Both the position numbers and the translations under genes were made by a program. Shown here one piece after another: positions 11,156-22,695 of a DNA stretch of 64,000 nucleotides. Within the stretch, counting starts at the first letter, position 1, and the number at the start of each line of letters is the position of its first letter. Location: assembly GCA_003290165.1 (NCBI GenBank), contig QNQO01010670.1, positions 1 through 64,000 on the forward strand. The letters are read 5' to 3'. The notes under the pieces were generated by a model. It searched no databases, was not told where the DNA came from, and worked only from the letters and a program-made list of their open reading frames with translations. Source of the DNA: Berberis thunbergii. Lineage: Eukaryota > Streptophyta > Magnoliopsida > Ranunculales > Berberidaceae.

Positions 11156-11899
11156 TATCAATGGGCCTTTGAATTATCATTGTGAATACTGAGTGATATG
11201 AATTTTATTTGTTTATTTATTGGAAAAGGGTTCAGTTGTTGGGCTTGAGGTTGAGTTAGAAGTGGGTAGGGTTAATGAAGCTAGGCTGATGTCTTGGCTG
11301 TGAGGTAATAAAGGGTACAACATATTATATAAAGTGATGTGTCCATGTTATTAAGTCAAAATGAGTAGTGTTAGCCAAGGACAATCGTTGTGATGGCCGA
11401 AGGCATTTTGATGCTTAAGTCAAATATCGATGCAAGGAAAAGTGAAGACTGGAAATAAATTGCAAAGTGTGTGTACCTTTTTTCTTCCCTTTTCTCACCT
11501 TAAGTAAGCGAGTGCTCCATCCAAAATTGTCCATGTTATAAGGGTGTGATGGAGGGAAGAGATCTTGCCCAAGATCTTACTTGTGCATGAATGAGTTTCT
11601 TTGGCACTTGGCTATGTTTAGGACCCAATGTTTGATTGGACTAAAAGTTGATTTTGTGCGAGTGAATCTCGGGCCTATGACAACTCCAAGATTCATGTTT
11701 GGGCCTTATTGTCCTGGGCCAAGGCCTAAGACCCGTGCCTCTTGGGCTGGTGTAACTTGGGCACTTGACTTACGAGCTGGACAATGATTAAAATAATTAA
11801 AATAAAAATCGTTTCCCATTCTGTTGGACAGTATAATCTATTATTTGCTGTAGTTTTACTGAACCTTTGAAATATGACATTTTGTGGTTTTTGATACAG
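11156..11899. other. No gene recognised
   Basis: No coding similarity seen. This stretch directly precedes the YbaK-like exon and would be its upstream intron if the gene were intact. No earlier exon of the gene could be identified. Confidence 0.35.
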
Positions 11900-11988
11900 T
11901 GAGGCTTGCACTTGTAGAAGAGTCACGAAAGTTGACTGGATATGAACACAAAGGAGTTACATGTATTGGCATGAAAATGGATATCCCG
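11900..11988 (+). pseudogene. Exon of a YbaK/aminoacyl-tRNA deacylase-like gene (part 1)
   Basis: After an acceptor (gatacag, ending 11899) the frame reads RLALVEESRKLTGYEH, then KGVTCIGMKMDIP. Plant proteins of the YbaK/prolyl-tRNA-deacylase-like family carry the pattern RLA..E.S.KLTGYEH..VTCIGMK..IPVILDEA, so this matches the part just before the final exon. The exon ends at a codon for Pro (CCG, 11988), where a GT donor is expected but AT follows, so the donor is lost or this is not the true edge. The continuing residues (VILDEAIAKL...) are found on the same strand at 42899. Family members are thought to hydrolyse mischarged aminoacyl-tRNA. No upstream exons were found in the window. Confidence 0.6.
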
Positions 11989-13073
11989 ATCATTTTTTTC
12001 TCTTATATTGTGAATGTTTTGATGCCAGGGATTCGGTGAACTTTCATATGTTGTATTGTTTCTCATAAATTTGCTTGAAGTTCCAATTCAAACATGGAAG
12101 AATATTAAAGCAGGTCATCATGAGATGTGTCATACATGGTAGTACACAACACTCCATTTTATTTCATTGGTAAACTTTTTTTTTATCCTGTAGCCGTGCT
12201 GGAACTCATTGTAGTCAAGGTGGTCGCTTGAGGCACGCCTCGAGGCATTTTACAAAAATTTGCCTCGAGATGAAGCAATGTGATGTGATAATTGAGGTGT
12301 TCACCTCGATGCATCTAGTGCCCGGGCATGAGGCGATGCCTCACTATTTTAACATGGTTATTTATTCTTTATTTCTACATACTTATAAGATAGTTTAGAT
12401 AAATTCAACCCACTCTTTGTAGTTAATACTTAGATTTAGAGCTCGAGACACTTGATAAACAAAACATGTTGGCATCAAGGGTTGAAGGAGACACAATTTG
12501 AAACCTTCCCTCCTTCCATCATTTCTTCAAACCTAGCTGCTGACAAAGGTTAAATAGGGCTCTCCTTGTTTTCTTCTCATCTTTCACTGAGAAGTTTGAG
12601 AACTAGCTTCCTTGATGTTTTTGTTAAAGATGGCTCTCGTTGATGTTTTGTTGTCGGTTTATGTTTTTGTAAATGATTTAGTGGATTGTGCGACTTTTTC
12701 TTTTCCTTGTTTGTTTATAATTACATATGATAATATTATGTATGTTAGTATGCTATTATAATTTATTAAGAAAAGAAATAAAAAAACATACATTATGTAT
12801 GCTAGTATGCTACTATATATGATTTATTACGAAAAGAAACTCCAAAAAATAAGCTAAGTGTGCCTCATGTCAATGATGCACTTGTATTGTCGTACGCCTC
12901 ATGCATTTAACCATGTGCACTTTGCTTCCGCCTCAACGCCTTTACTACACTTTTGAAACTGCGCTTCTAGCTTAAGTTAGCTTGGTTTAGAGAGTTAGAG
13001 TAACAATATTGACCTTGTGCCTTTTGAGCCATGTATTCTTTGTGTTGGTCGTGTGCTTCCAACACATATAAGC
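11989..13073. other. Decayed repeat DNA, no gene
   Basis: Positions 12215-12345 and 12855-12965 contain many GCCTCGAGGC / GAGGCG / ACGCCTCA words in opposite orientations, suggesting degenerate ends of one TIR element of about 0.75 kb. Exact termini are not visible. An internal duplication of about 55 bp (ttatgtatg/cttagtatgct ... aagaaa) occurs at 12730-12840. Confidence 0.35.
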
Positions 13074-13719
13074 ATATGCTTGTCCAGGAAGCACTTTTTT
13101 TTGGCAATCAATGTTCTCATTTGTTAATTCCTAGTAAATTACTAACAAAAATACAAAATTAATTATAAACCAGCATGTAGGTAAATTTTCATGACATTTT
13201 CAATTGTGAGCGCATGGAATATAGTACAACGTTATATCTTTCTGCCTCATTATATCCATCCTCTTTTTGTTTTATGAAGTCATTTACCCATCTCCACAAC
13301 GTTCTTGTCGATTTCAATTTTCTATGAAATTTTTGTGCAAGATACCTTGTCAAATGTTTGTTAATCCAATGCCTCTAGCATGTGTTGTCGCATGCCTTGG
13401 AAGTTTCGACCCTCTGTCTCTAACTCATGGTAACATACCTTTAACACCTCGCCCTTGTGTATTTTATCTTATGTTAGAATGTATGTGGTATATGCCAAGC
13501 CCGAGCCTCATGCAAGTCAACTTGTTTTCAATATAACTGTAGTATTGATGAACGATAAATCTAGATGAATACTTTCTGAAAATACCAATTAGAAAAGAAA
13601 AAAAATTGATGTGTAGATAAAAAGTTATACGGTTTTTGAGTTTCAAAGTTAAAGGAAGTAGAACACTTTTGGGCATTTTGCCTTTCTTTCTTCCAAGTGT
13701 TTCATTTACTATTTGCGGG
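13074..13719 (+). repeat. Long direct repeat, copy 1 (partner at 37934-38585)
   Basis: About 646 bp beginning ATATGCTTGTCCAGGAAGCA and ending near ccaagtgtttcattta, repeated in the same orientation at 37934-38585 with scattered substitutions and a longer T run in the second copy. Short ORFs inside both copies are similar only because the DNA is similar. The repeat type is unknown. Confidence 0.85.
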
Positions 13720-14042
13720 AAAATGACTTTTATGACTTACTTTTTCACAAAATAGACAATTTAGATACTATAGTTGATGTAATGGCTAATTTGTACCTAC
13801 TTTTATAATTTTATGACCAACAAAGACTATTTCATTTACCCAAGTTAACTCATAAAGTTATATGACATATTTAATTTATCTTTCCTAAAAAAAATCTAAT
13901 TTTAAATTTTATGACCAACAAGGATTTTTTTCTAAATTTTTAGATACTCTTTATGTCGAGTTTCTTTTCTACCTTCAATACTTTGGACCATTGATGCTAA
14001 AAATAATAAAATTTAACAGAGAAGTTGTAAGTGTGGCAACGA
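13720..14042. other. No gene recognised
   Basis: AT-rich, no feature seen. Confidence 0.4.
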
Positions 14043-14566
14043 CAAGGATTGTAATTTTGCGAAATTACACAAAATTTTCGTTTTTTTTTAAATTATGAAA
14101 AAAAAATTGCATTTTCAAAGGAAATTTCAAGGTTTTTTCATAAATTTCATGATTTTTCATAAATTTATTTTTTTCGTAAAGGTACAAAAAACAACTACTA
14201 AAAATTAAAATTTTAGAGGTTTTTTCATAACATTTTGTGATTTTTTTCGTAAATTTCGAGTTTGTTTTTCTAATTATTTATTGATTTTTTAAACCACTCT
14301 CTTATTTCCTAATTAATATTTCTTCTACTTATATATTGATGTTTGAAACTAACCCTGATTTTCTAATTATAGGTATTTTGTTTTTATTTTATGTGTTTAA
14401 TACATTTATTTACTTGCAAATTTTTTTTACATATTTAATATATCCGCGAAATTCATTATATATATTTCATTTATCCTCAAAATTTTATGTTTTTTATTTA
14501 CACATCGAAATATTTCTTAAAATCAAGAGACCGAAATTAACTCGAAAAACGAAATCATAATCCTTG
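14043..14566. mobile_element. TIR element related to the one at 4400-5933
   Basis: The left end CAAGGATTGTAATTTTGCG is the inverted counterpart of the right end CGAAATCATAATCCTTG. The right 130 bp (ttacacatcgaaatatttct, then aactcgaaaaacgaaatca) matches the right part of the element at 4400-5933. About 524 bp, AT-rich, with no coding capacity. No TTAA flanks in this copy. Confidence 0.58.
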
Positions 14567-14888
14567 GTTATAATTACATTGGAATGTAAAAAGTTATGAC
14601 AAATTAATCAAATTGATTTTATTATTAATTAAAACCAAATTTCTAATCATCATTAACTAAATTATGAAAAGTTTACCAAATTTTAGCATAATAATTTGAT
14701 TAACTTGTTAGTCAATGAAAACTTAAAAAAACTTATAATTTGTTGTTCATAATTAGAATAATTAATATTGATACCTACCAGTAGCATGGGGTGAGAGGGA
14801 TTAAGGTAGGTAATGCGAATACATAAAAACTAAACTTTTTTTTTTTTTTTGGTTAAAATGCAAGCATCATGTTAAGGGTGGCAAACTA
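14567..14888. other. No gene recognised
   Basis: AT-rich intergenic DNA, nothing recognised. Confidence 0.4.
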
Positions 14889-15047
14889 CTAAGCTATTAC
14901 ATCCCCACCCTGCCTCTGCTGAAAAACTAATTTAGCTAGGCATTGAGCTTTGAAGTTGTCATCTCTAATTACATATTCAAACTGCCAGTTTGGCCATGCT
15001 GCATATTTTCCACAACCGACAGATATTATCAATAACAAGGAACTAAG
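14889..15047 (-). pseudogene. LINE RNase H remnant, distal part, cut by the copia element
   Basis: On the minus strand the frame ends FEYVIRDDNFKAQCLAKLVFQQR-type sequence, which resembles the end of the RNase H (RVT_3) domain of plant L1-type LINEs (R..N..AD.LAK). The upstream part of the same domain is found on the far side of the copia element (21495-21720), so this remnant was interrupted by that insertion. Confidence 0.5.
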
Positions 15048-15490
15048 TGTTGGACAAATCCAATAATGTGGGCACACATATGTCATATAATGTGTATTGC
15101 TATCTTAAAGTGTAACACATCTAATATGTGATCTAATAGGGGTGTTGGACTATAAGGTATTAATAAATAACATAGTGTAAATAAGGATGTAATTTCTAAT
15201 TCAATGAGGGGCAGAATTGGAAATTCACAGCCCATAAGTTGAAGGGTTGACTTATGGGCATTATAAATATGATGGGTCCCCGATTGAGCGTATGCGTGAA
15301 AAAGAAATAACCTTGGCATTTGTATTTGGTATCCTCTCAACAGAGAACTTTGGACATGCTTGAATCAATCGGAAGATCCAAAATCCAATCACAATCAAAG
15401 GAGAAAACGTTATGGATCAATCGGGTATGTTCTATTCTTCTTGTTTCCATTGAATCAACTAGAGTCTTAAGCGTATGGTTTAATACAACA
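15048..15490 (+). repeat. 5' LTR of the copia element
   Basis: 443 bp, TGTTGGACAA...AATACAACA. A TATA-like word (attataaata, about 15262) lies upstream of a conserved stretch. It matches 21057-21494 throughout. Confidence 0.95.
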
Positions 15491-15491
15491 T

Positions 15492-15503
15492 TTGGTATCA
15501 GAG
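15492..15503 (+). other. Primer binding site
   Basis: TTGGTATCAGAGC immediately follows the LTR. It is complementary to the 3' end of initiator tRNA-Met, the usual plant copia primer. Confidence 0.9.
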
Positions 15504-15559
15504 CAACTCCTGTTGATTCCATGAGAAATTATAACGAAGAAAATGTTTTCCTTATTTTC

Positions 15560-16100
15560 ATAGAACAACAATAAATATTATGATTCATCTATTATGGAGT
15601 TTTCTATGCCTACAGTGACTCATCTATTATGGAGTGTTATATGCCTACAGTGATATGCGATGTCTCATCTATTATGATTCATCTATTCTTGATTCATCTA
15701 TTATGGAGTTTTCTATGCCTACAGTGATTCATCTATTATGGAGTTTTATATGCTTACAGTGATATGCGATGTCTCATCTATTATGGATTTTTATATGCCT
15801 ACAGTTATATGCGATGTGAAACCAAATTTTATATATGCCAACAGTGATATGCAATGTCTCATCTATTATGATTCATCCATTCTTAATTCATCTATTATGA
15901 TTCACTGTTCACCGTTGACTGTTCACTGTTGGGCGGGCTTGGTGACTGTTCACTGTTGGGTGGGCTTGGTGATTGTTCACTATTGGGTGGGTCTGGTGAC
16001 TGTTCATTGTTGGGCTGACTTGGTAACTGTTCACTGTTGGGCGGGCCTGGTGACTATTCACCTGTTGGGCCTGGTGATTGTTCACCTGTTGGGCCTGATG
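15560..16100 (+). repeat. Two minisatellite blocks in the copia leader
   Basis: Between primer site and gag, 15580-15905 is built from variants of tcatctattatggagttt-tctatgcctacagtgat in irregular array, and 15905-16100 from about seven variants of ctgttcactgttgggcggg-cttggtga. Their reading frames are repetitive and not convincing protein. Such repeats probably arose by slippage in reverse transcription. Confidence 0.85.
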
Positions 16101-16741
16101 TTGCTGTTGGGCCTATTAGTAAATTTTACTTTGACTATTGGGCCTGTTGCTGTTGGTAATATTGTTTTTGTACATTATTAGGACCTATTTCATTTTTGGC
16201 TACATTTTATTTCATTTTTATTTGTATTCAGTTCGTACTCCAAATTTATACATAGTTTATAATTTTGGTTTCATGTATCACTATTGTGTTCCTTATTTAA
16301 AATTTTGACAATTAATTTAACTAATAGGTTGCCAAAGCAACCACTGTTAGGAAAATTGGTTGATTTTAAATAAGTGAGCATGCTACATCCATGTGAAACA
16401 ATCGACCCAAATGAAGATTGTTTGACCGGATAATCCCTAGTCTTAAATATGTGATAAAGTTTACTTTACCATGCTTTTATTATGCCAGTCCAAAGAAAGA
16501 CATAATATTATGCCGGTTTCGTTGTGTATGAAGAGTGCCACTTACAGATTGATATTTCTGTCCAAAGACTAAATAACAATGTTGTGCTAGGTATCTTGAT
16601 ATGGGTTTTTATTTACCTATTGTATGAATTTAAAAGTTTATGCAATTGAATAATGATGTGAATATGTTATTTATGTAATTTATTCTCTGTACAGCTACTA
16701 TGTCTGCTACTAGTATATCTGCTGTTGTAAATAATATTCTC

Positions 16742-17530
16742 ATGCTTAATGGACAAACTTCAAGGACTGGAAAGAGAACGTGTTAATCGTTCTTGGATGT
16801 ATGAATCTGGACCTTGCCTTAAGGATGCCTTAAGGATTGAGCAACCCGTTCCTCTTACAGATGCAAGTACTCCTGATGCCAGGAAATACTTTGAGAAATG
16901 GGAACGCTCCAATCACACGAGTCTCATGCTCATCAAGCGAGGTATTCCAGAGCCTTTAGGGGTGCAATATTCGCAGGGGTGACCAATGCTAGTGAGTTCC
17001 TTACTGAACTTGAAAAACGTTTTGCTAAAAAACGATAAAGCTGAAACAAACATGCTTTTAGCTAGCTTGGTTTCATTAAAGTATAAAGGCAAAGGGAACA
17101 TTAGAGAGTACATCATGAAGATGTCCCATCTTGCTTCAAAGCTTAAAGCACTGAAGCTTGAGTTGTCTGAGGACTTACTCGTGCATCTAGTTTTGATATC
17201 ACTTCCTCCACAGTACAGTCAGTTTAAGGTCAGTTACAACTGTCAGAAGGAGAAATGGACTCTTAATGAGCTCATTTCATACTGTGTGCAAGAGGAAGAT
17301 AGGTTGAAGCAAGATAGAACGGAAAGTGCTCATTTTGCAAGCACCTCTAAAGATAAGGGCACAAAACGAAAGGAGAATGAAGCTGCTAAGGGTCCAACAC
17401 AAAAGAAACAGAAAGGCATTGAGGGTTGTTTCTTTTGTAAAAAACCTGGACATGTAAAGAAGGAATGTACCAAGTATCACGCTTGGCGTGCTAAAAAGGG
17501 TATGTTTCTTGCTTTGGCCTGTTCTGAGGT
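16742..17530 (+). pseudogene. copia gag with zinc knuckle, frameshifted
   Basis: The start shows the conserved copia gag phrase NFKDWKENVLIVLG in a different frame from the nominal ORF at 16749, so there is a frameshift within the first 30 bases, and further breaks occur near 16960-17000. From 16986 the frame is open: MLLASLVSLKYKGKGNIREY, ...MSHLASKLKALKLEL..., a lysine-rich linker and a CCHC knuckle (CFFCKKPGHVKKEC, about 17428-17469). Gag would form the particle and bind element RNA. Confidence 0.85.
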
Positions 17531-17765
17531 TAACTTAGCTTCAGTACCTAGAAACACTTGGTGGTTAGATTCCGGTGCTACTACTCACATAAGTGTTTCT
17601 ATGCAGGGTTGTCTGAGCTACCAAAAGCCAAATGATGCTGAAAAACGCATCTTCGTGGGCGATGGAAAATCGGTAGACGTGGAAGCAATAAGAAACTTTA
17701 GGTTACTCTTAGGAACTGGTTGTTATTTGGAATTGAAAAACACTTTTGTAAGTACCGTCATTTAG
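17531..17765 (+). pseudogene. copia protease region
   Basis: In the same frame as the zinc knuckle, WWLDSGATTHIS contains the D-S-G-A active site of the retropepsin-like aspartic protease. The frame closes at 17765; downstream sequence to 17990 is broken by stops. Confidence 0.85.
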
Positions 17766-17988
17766 ACGAAATTTGGTTTTTATTTCCTTGTTGGACAAAT
17801 TTGGATATTGTTGTTCATTTGGAAATAATCAATTTAGTCTTTCATTAAATTCCAATATTATTGGTGCTGGTTCATTAAGCACATTTGATAACCTATATCT
17901 TCTTGATACTATTACCTCATATAATGAAACCTTGCATGTGGAATCACGTGGTACTAAGTGTAAGCTAAATGAATGAAATTCATCAAAA

Positions 17989-18852
17989 CTGTGGCACAAA
18001 CGTTTAGGACATATCTCGAAAACGAGAATAGAGCGACTTGTGTCAGATGGCATAATAGATTTTCTTGATTTTTTAGACTTTGATGTCTGTATTGAGTGTA
18101 TTAAGGGAAAACAGACCAAACAAAAGAGATTGGGTGCAAACAGAACTTCAGACGTCTTAGAATTGATCCACACAGATATTTGTGGCCCATTCCCTTCAAC
18201 TTCTTGGAATGGTCAACAATATTTTATATCGTTCATAGATGATTACTCACGCTATGGGTACCTATATCTCATTTATGAGAAATCTGAGTCACTGGACATG
18301 TTCAAAGCTGAGGTTGAGAACCAACTCAACAAACGAATTAAAAGTGTCAGATCTGACCGTGGTGGTGAGTATTACGACAGATATGACGGTTCCGGTGAAC
18401 AACGTCCAGGACCATTTGCTAAATTCCTAAAGGAATGTGGAATCGTTCCACAATACACCATGCCGGGATCACCTAGCATGAATGGTGTAGCTAAAAGACG
18501 AAACCAAACTCTTAAGGACATGGTAAGGAGTATGATCAGTCATTCTACCTTACCTGAATCACTCTGGGGAGAAGCACTAAAGACTGCAGCTTACATTCTT
18601 AATAGAGTACCAACTAAAGCAGCTGCCAAAACACCTTATGAACTTTGGACAGGCAGAAGACCTAGTCTAAAACATTTTCACATTTGGGGATGTCCAGCTG
18701 AAGCAAGGCCTTATCGGCTGAATGAAAAGAAATTGGACTCCAAAACAGTGAACAACTACTTCATTGGCTACTCTGAGCGATCAAGGGGCTACAAGTTCTA
18801 TAATCTCACTATTAAGTCCATTTTTTTAAACGGAGACAACAACGTTTTTTGA
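17989..18852 (+). pseudogene. copia integrase, catalytic Glu replaced by Lys
   Basis: The pre-integrase motif [10 protein letters not shown] (from 17989) is followed by a long frame with [14 protein letters not shown] (CxxC part of the zinc-binding N domain), HTDICGPFP (first Asp), VRSDRGGEY (second Asp) and [11 protein letters not shown], where the third catalytic residue is normally Glu in NGVAERRN. The change to Lys removes the third member of the D,D,E triad. The domain ends with [11 protein letters not shown] and [10 protein letters not shown]. Confidence 0.88.
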
Positions 18853-19069
18853 GGATGTCAAGTTTGGGGGGAGAAATAAGGTAAGAGACATTGCCTTTGA
18901 GGAGGAATCAATTTCGACTCCTACTACTGTTGTTGACAATGTACATGTTCCAATACCTGTCATTGATCAAGAAATAGATCTGGAACCTCAACAGGACAAT
19001 GTTGAACTACTCCCTGCTCCAATTGAAGTAAATATTCCAGAAGAACAAACTCAACAATCTCAAGATCAA

Positions 19070-20258
19070 ATGCCATTAAGGAGATCAACGAGAGAAAAGA
19101 GAAGAGCTATCCCAGATGATTATATGGTCTTTCTCGAAGAACATGAGGAAAATGATGGATTGGTGGAAAATGATCCGATCAACTTCCATCAAGCCATGCA
19201 GGATTCTAACTCTCAAAAGTGGATAGATGCTATGAATGAGGAGTACAAATCTATGCAAGACAATCAAGTGTGGGATCTTGTCCCATTACCTGAAAATACA
19301 AAGCCTATTGGTTGTAAATGGATATTCAAAACCAAGAAGGACTCAAAAGGTAATATGGAAAGATATAAAGCTCGTTTTGTAGCTAAAGGCTTCACTCAAA
19401 AGGAAGTCATCGACTATAAAGAGACTTTCTTTTCGGTGTCAAAGAAAGACTCATTTAGGACAATCATGGCTCTTGTTGCACATTTTGACCTTGAGTTGCA
19501 TTAGATGGATGTTAAAACAACGTTTCTCAATGGCGACATTGATGAAACAATTTATATGGTGCAACAAGAAAACTTGTGTCTGGAGACCCAAATAATATGG
19601 TTTGCAGACTAAAGAAATCCATCTATGTCTCAAGTAAGTCTCCCGTCAATGGTACTACAAACTTCATCAAGTAATTGTCTCGTTTGGTTTTGAGACAAAT
19701 GTTGTTGATAATTGTGTGTATCATAAGTTCAGTGGGAGTAATCATATCTTCTTGGTTTTGTATGTTGATAACATATTGCTTGCCACTAATAATATAGACA
19801 TGTTGCACGAACCAAGAGATTTCTATCAAAGAAATTTGAAATGAAAGATCTTGGTGAAACTTCTTTTGTCTTAGGGATTCAGATATACCGAGATCGTTTT
19901 CGGGGTATTCTTGGATTATCACAAAAGGGCTATATAGAAAAAAGTGCGTAAAAGGTTTGGCATGCAAGATTGTAAACCAGGAGATACCCCTATATCTAAA
20001 GGAGACAAATTCAGTCTTAAACAGTGTCCTAGGAATAAACTTGAAGTTGTAGAGATGCAAAAGATCCCCTATGCATCAGCTGTTGGGAGTCTTATGTATG
20101 CTCAAGTATGTACACGTCCAGACATAACATTCATTGTTGGAATGCTTGACAGATATTTGGATAACCCTGGGATGATTCACTGGAAAGCAGCTAAACGGGT
20201 TATGAGATATTTACAGAAAACTAAGGATTACATGCTCACATACAAGAGATCAGATTAG
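19070..20258 (+). pseudogene. copia reverse transcriptase, multiply broken
   Basis: Conserved steps can be read across frames: SQKWIDAMNEEYKSM, VWDLVPLP, IGCKWIFKTKKDSKG, ERYKARFVAKGFTQKEVIDY, then a stop (TAG 19502) where Gln usually stands before MDVKTTFLNGD. The metal-binding box reads YVDNILL instead of YVDDILL. Further frameshifts lie at 19560-19700 and 19815-19950. The thumb/connection part (PYASAVGSLMYAQVCTRPDI) is open from 19944. Confidence 0.88.
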
Positions 20259-20729
20259 TTGGAGATCATAGGGTATGCTGATTTTGATTTTGCTGGATGC
20301 CAAGATAGTAGAAAATCTACATCAGGCTACATTTATCTGTTAGCTGGAGGAGCTATTTCTTGGAGAAGTGCTAAACATACACTCATAGCTTCTTCCACCA
20401 TAGAAACATAATATATGGCGTGTTTTGAGGCCTCCAACCAGGGATTATGGCTGCGTTATTTTGTCACTGGGCTGTGCATTTTGAATGACATAGAAAGACC
20501 ACTAAAGTTATATTGTGACAATAAGTTAACAGTTTTATATGCCAACAACAACAAGAGGAGCTCGTCTAGGTCAAATCATATTGACATAAAGTTCCTGATT
20601 GTGATGGAGAGAGTAGAGAATAAACATATTTTCATAGAGCATATTGGGACACACTCCATAATTGCGGATCCGCTTACTAAGGGATTATCACCCAAGGTAA
20701 TGTGTATAACTTTAGTATTTTCTGCATAA
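20259..20729 (+). pseudogene. copia RNase H region
   Basis: After a stop (TAG 20256-20258) the sequence GYADFDFAGCQDSRKSTSGY is readable, followed by ISWRSAKHTLIASSTIET and, from 20415, the end of RNase H (LYCDNKLTVLYANN, SNHIDIKFLIV, IADPLTKGL). Single stops interrupt it. Confidence 0.85.
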
Positions 20730-21056
20730 ATAAAGTCTTTAGTCAATTGTCTGTTTATTATATGTTTGATCTCATTAAAGATTAAAGTTGGACCGGTTGG
20801 AAATAGACATGTTTGGATTACATCACATGTAATTTCCATGCTCTACATCCATGTTTGATCTATGTCATTTGATTATATTGGTATATGTGATTATTGATGG
20901 ATTTCGTTACGCCACATGTGACGCAAATCGCTTTAATCCTATATCAGTATAGTCAATTGACGAGATTGTTTTGGAATACCTTTACTTGTGATAGCAAGTT
21001 TTGAGCTCATAAGGTTATACACATTAAATGTAACATATATGACCCAAGTGGGAGAT

Positions 21057-21494
21057 TGTTGGACAAATCCAATAATGTGGGCACACATATGTCATATAAT
21101 GTGTATTGCTATCTTAAAGTGTAGTCCATCTAATATGTGATCTAATAGGGTATTGGACTATAAGGTATTAATAAATAACATGGTGTAAATAAGGATGTAA
21201 TTTCTAATTCAATGAGGGGCAGAATTGGAAATTCACAGCCCGTAAGTTGAAGGGTTATGACTTATGGACATTATAAATAGGATGGGTCCTCGATTGAGCG
21301 TATGCGTGAAAAAGAAATAACCTTTGTATTATGTATCCTCTCAACAGAGAACTTTGGACAAGCTTGAATCAATCGGAAGATCCAAAATCCAATCACAATC
21401 AAATGGGAAAGCGCTATGGATCAATCGGGTATGTTCTATTCTTCTTGTTTCCATTGAATCAACTAGAGTCTTAAGCGTATGGTTTAATACAACA
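21057..21494 (+). repeat. 3' LTR and adjacent polypurine tract of the copia element
   Basis: 438 bp. The polypurine tract AAGTGGGAGAT lies directly before it (21046-21056). The LTR ends AATACAACA and is followed by the CTAAG target duplication. Confidence 0.95.
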
Positions 21495-21720
21495 CTAAGA
21501 CCATTCACATTAATAGTCGTCTGGCCTATTCAAAATATTGATCATTGTGAGGGAGTCACCAAGCAAAGACCCTTCTTCCAATCGAGGTGATGACACATTT
21601 CCATTGTTGCTTCAGCAGTTCTAATTGCTAGAAAACCCATGATAGCATTTTTCAAAACCAGATCTTTGATTTTTCGAATAGTTCATTATTCTCAATTCTC
21701 TTCCATTAAATCCTATATTG
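21495..21720 (-). pseudogene. LINE RNase H remnant, proximal part
   Basis: On the minus strand IRTAEATMEMCHHLDWKKG and MINILNRPDDY can be read, typical of the middle of the LINE RNase H domain (..AEA.A...L..A...G...V..DS..). It joins in order with 14889-15047 on the other side of the copia insertion. Stops and small indels are present. Confidence 0.5.
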
Positions 21721-21879
21721 AAGACTTAAATGGCACACATTTGCATGAGATCCATACAAATTCATTCTTCTCCACACAGACCTTATGTTAATAAGGAAAA
21801 TTAAACTAAAATGTTCGTTAGAGATGAAAAAAGGAACCAAGGGCTTCAATTATAGACTTCTCGCTGGCATCTTCATGTG

Positions 21880-22690
21880 CGTTTTTCTTTAAGTCTTCTG
21901 CAAACTAGCTGAAAGTGAATTCAACAAACCCTAGTCTTGCTAACCAACTTGCTAAGAGGTCCCCAACACTATTTGCCTCTTTAAAGATATGCACTATGTC
22001 GGAATTCTTTTCGAGGATCAACTGTTGGATTTGTCTTTGACGATTCATCTTAATGTTTTTTCTATGTGGTCTGGTACCATTTTCCAAAATTGAACACAAC
22101 TCTCTGAGTCTGTGCCAACTATTATAGATTCGAGATTCTTGTTATCTACTTAGTTGAGACCCATATAGGCCTTCAAGCTCAATTATTAGAATAGAAGCAA
22201 AATTTTGAAGATTCAGCTGCTATGGAGATCACATTACCATGGCGATCTCTTATAATGGATCTATAACCACAATTATTATTTGATAACTACCATTTTGTAA
22301 TAATCGTACTTTATCATGAACTGCCATTCTGAAGGACATAACCATTTGCATAACTTGGGAAGCTTGTGATATAGTTCCACAGTGCTGCTCCAATTGTCTA
22401 AAAAACTTATTGCTTCCATCAAGTTTTTTACCTTGACCTTATATGTCCATTTCATAATACATATGCGGGAATCCCTCTTCCCCAATATGTTGTAAATAAA
22501 CGCATTTAATTTGAAGACAAACTTCCTTTCCACGGCTGACTACATGGTTCAGCTGAAGAGAATATAAAATGTCTCCCATATAGCTTTGCCAAAATATAGC
22601 TTAAAGAACATAACATTTTTGTCATCCTTATAGCAGAATTCAGAAGCTAGAGTTTCTTCCCCGGATATAGAGTATTTGGGTACATTATTA
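21880..22690 (-). pseudogene. Second LINE 3' fragment with RNase H domain
   Basis: On the minus strand, reading from 22520 downwards: LPKLCKWLCPSEWQF, then CGYRSIIRDRHGNVIS (the GGVIRD..G pattern), then about 22100-21905 IQQLILEKNSDIVHIFKEAN and SVGDLLASWLARLG, the RNase H end. Sequence further upstream to 22690 resembles the zinc-finger part before RNase H. Several frame breaks. The CACTA-type MITE at 22696 stands just beyond it. Confidence 0.55.
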
Positions 22691-22695
22691 GGAAA

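Larger units (their letters stand above)
15048..21494 (+). mobile_element. Full-length Ty1/copia LTR retrotransposon, inactive
   Basis: 6,447 bp with two TG...CA LTRs, a tRNA-Met-type primer site, a polypurine tract and a perfect 5-bp duplication CTAAG (15043-15047 and 21495-21499). The order gag - protease - integrase - reverse transcriptase - RNase H defines copia. The LTRs differ by roughly 15 substitutions and a few indels counted by eye, so insertion was recent but not very recent. The coding region has stops and frameshifts, and two catalytic residues are changed (integrase Glu to Lys, RT second Asp to Asn), so it cannot move by itself. It sits inside a LINE remnant. Confidence 0.95.

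Noticed and set aside
13267..13536. Paired similar ORFs at 13267-13536 and 38131-38340
   Set aside because: Similarity comes from the duplicated DNA segment; frames are broken differently and there is no codon-level conservation.
15738..16181. 147-codon ORF in the copia leader
   Set aside because: The translation is a product of the two minisatellites (repeated TVHCWAGLV), without a start context or homology.
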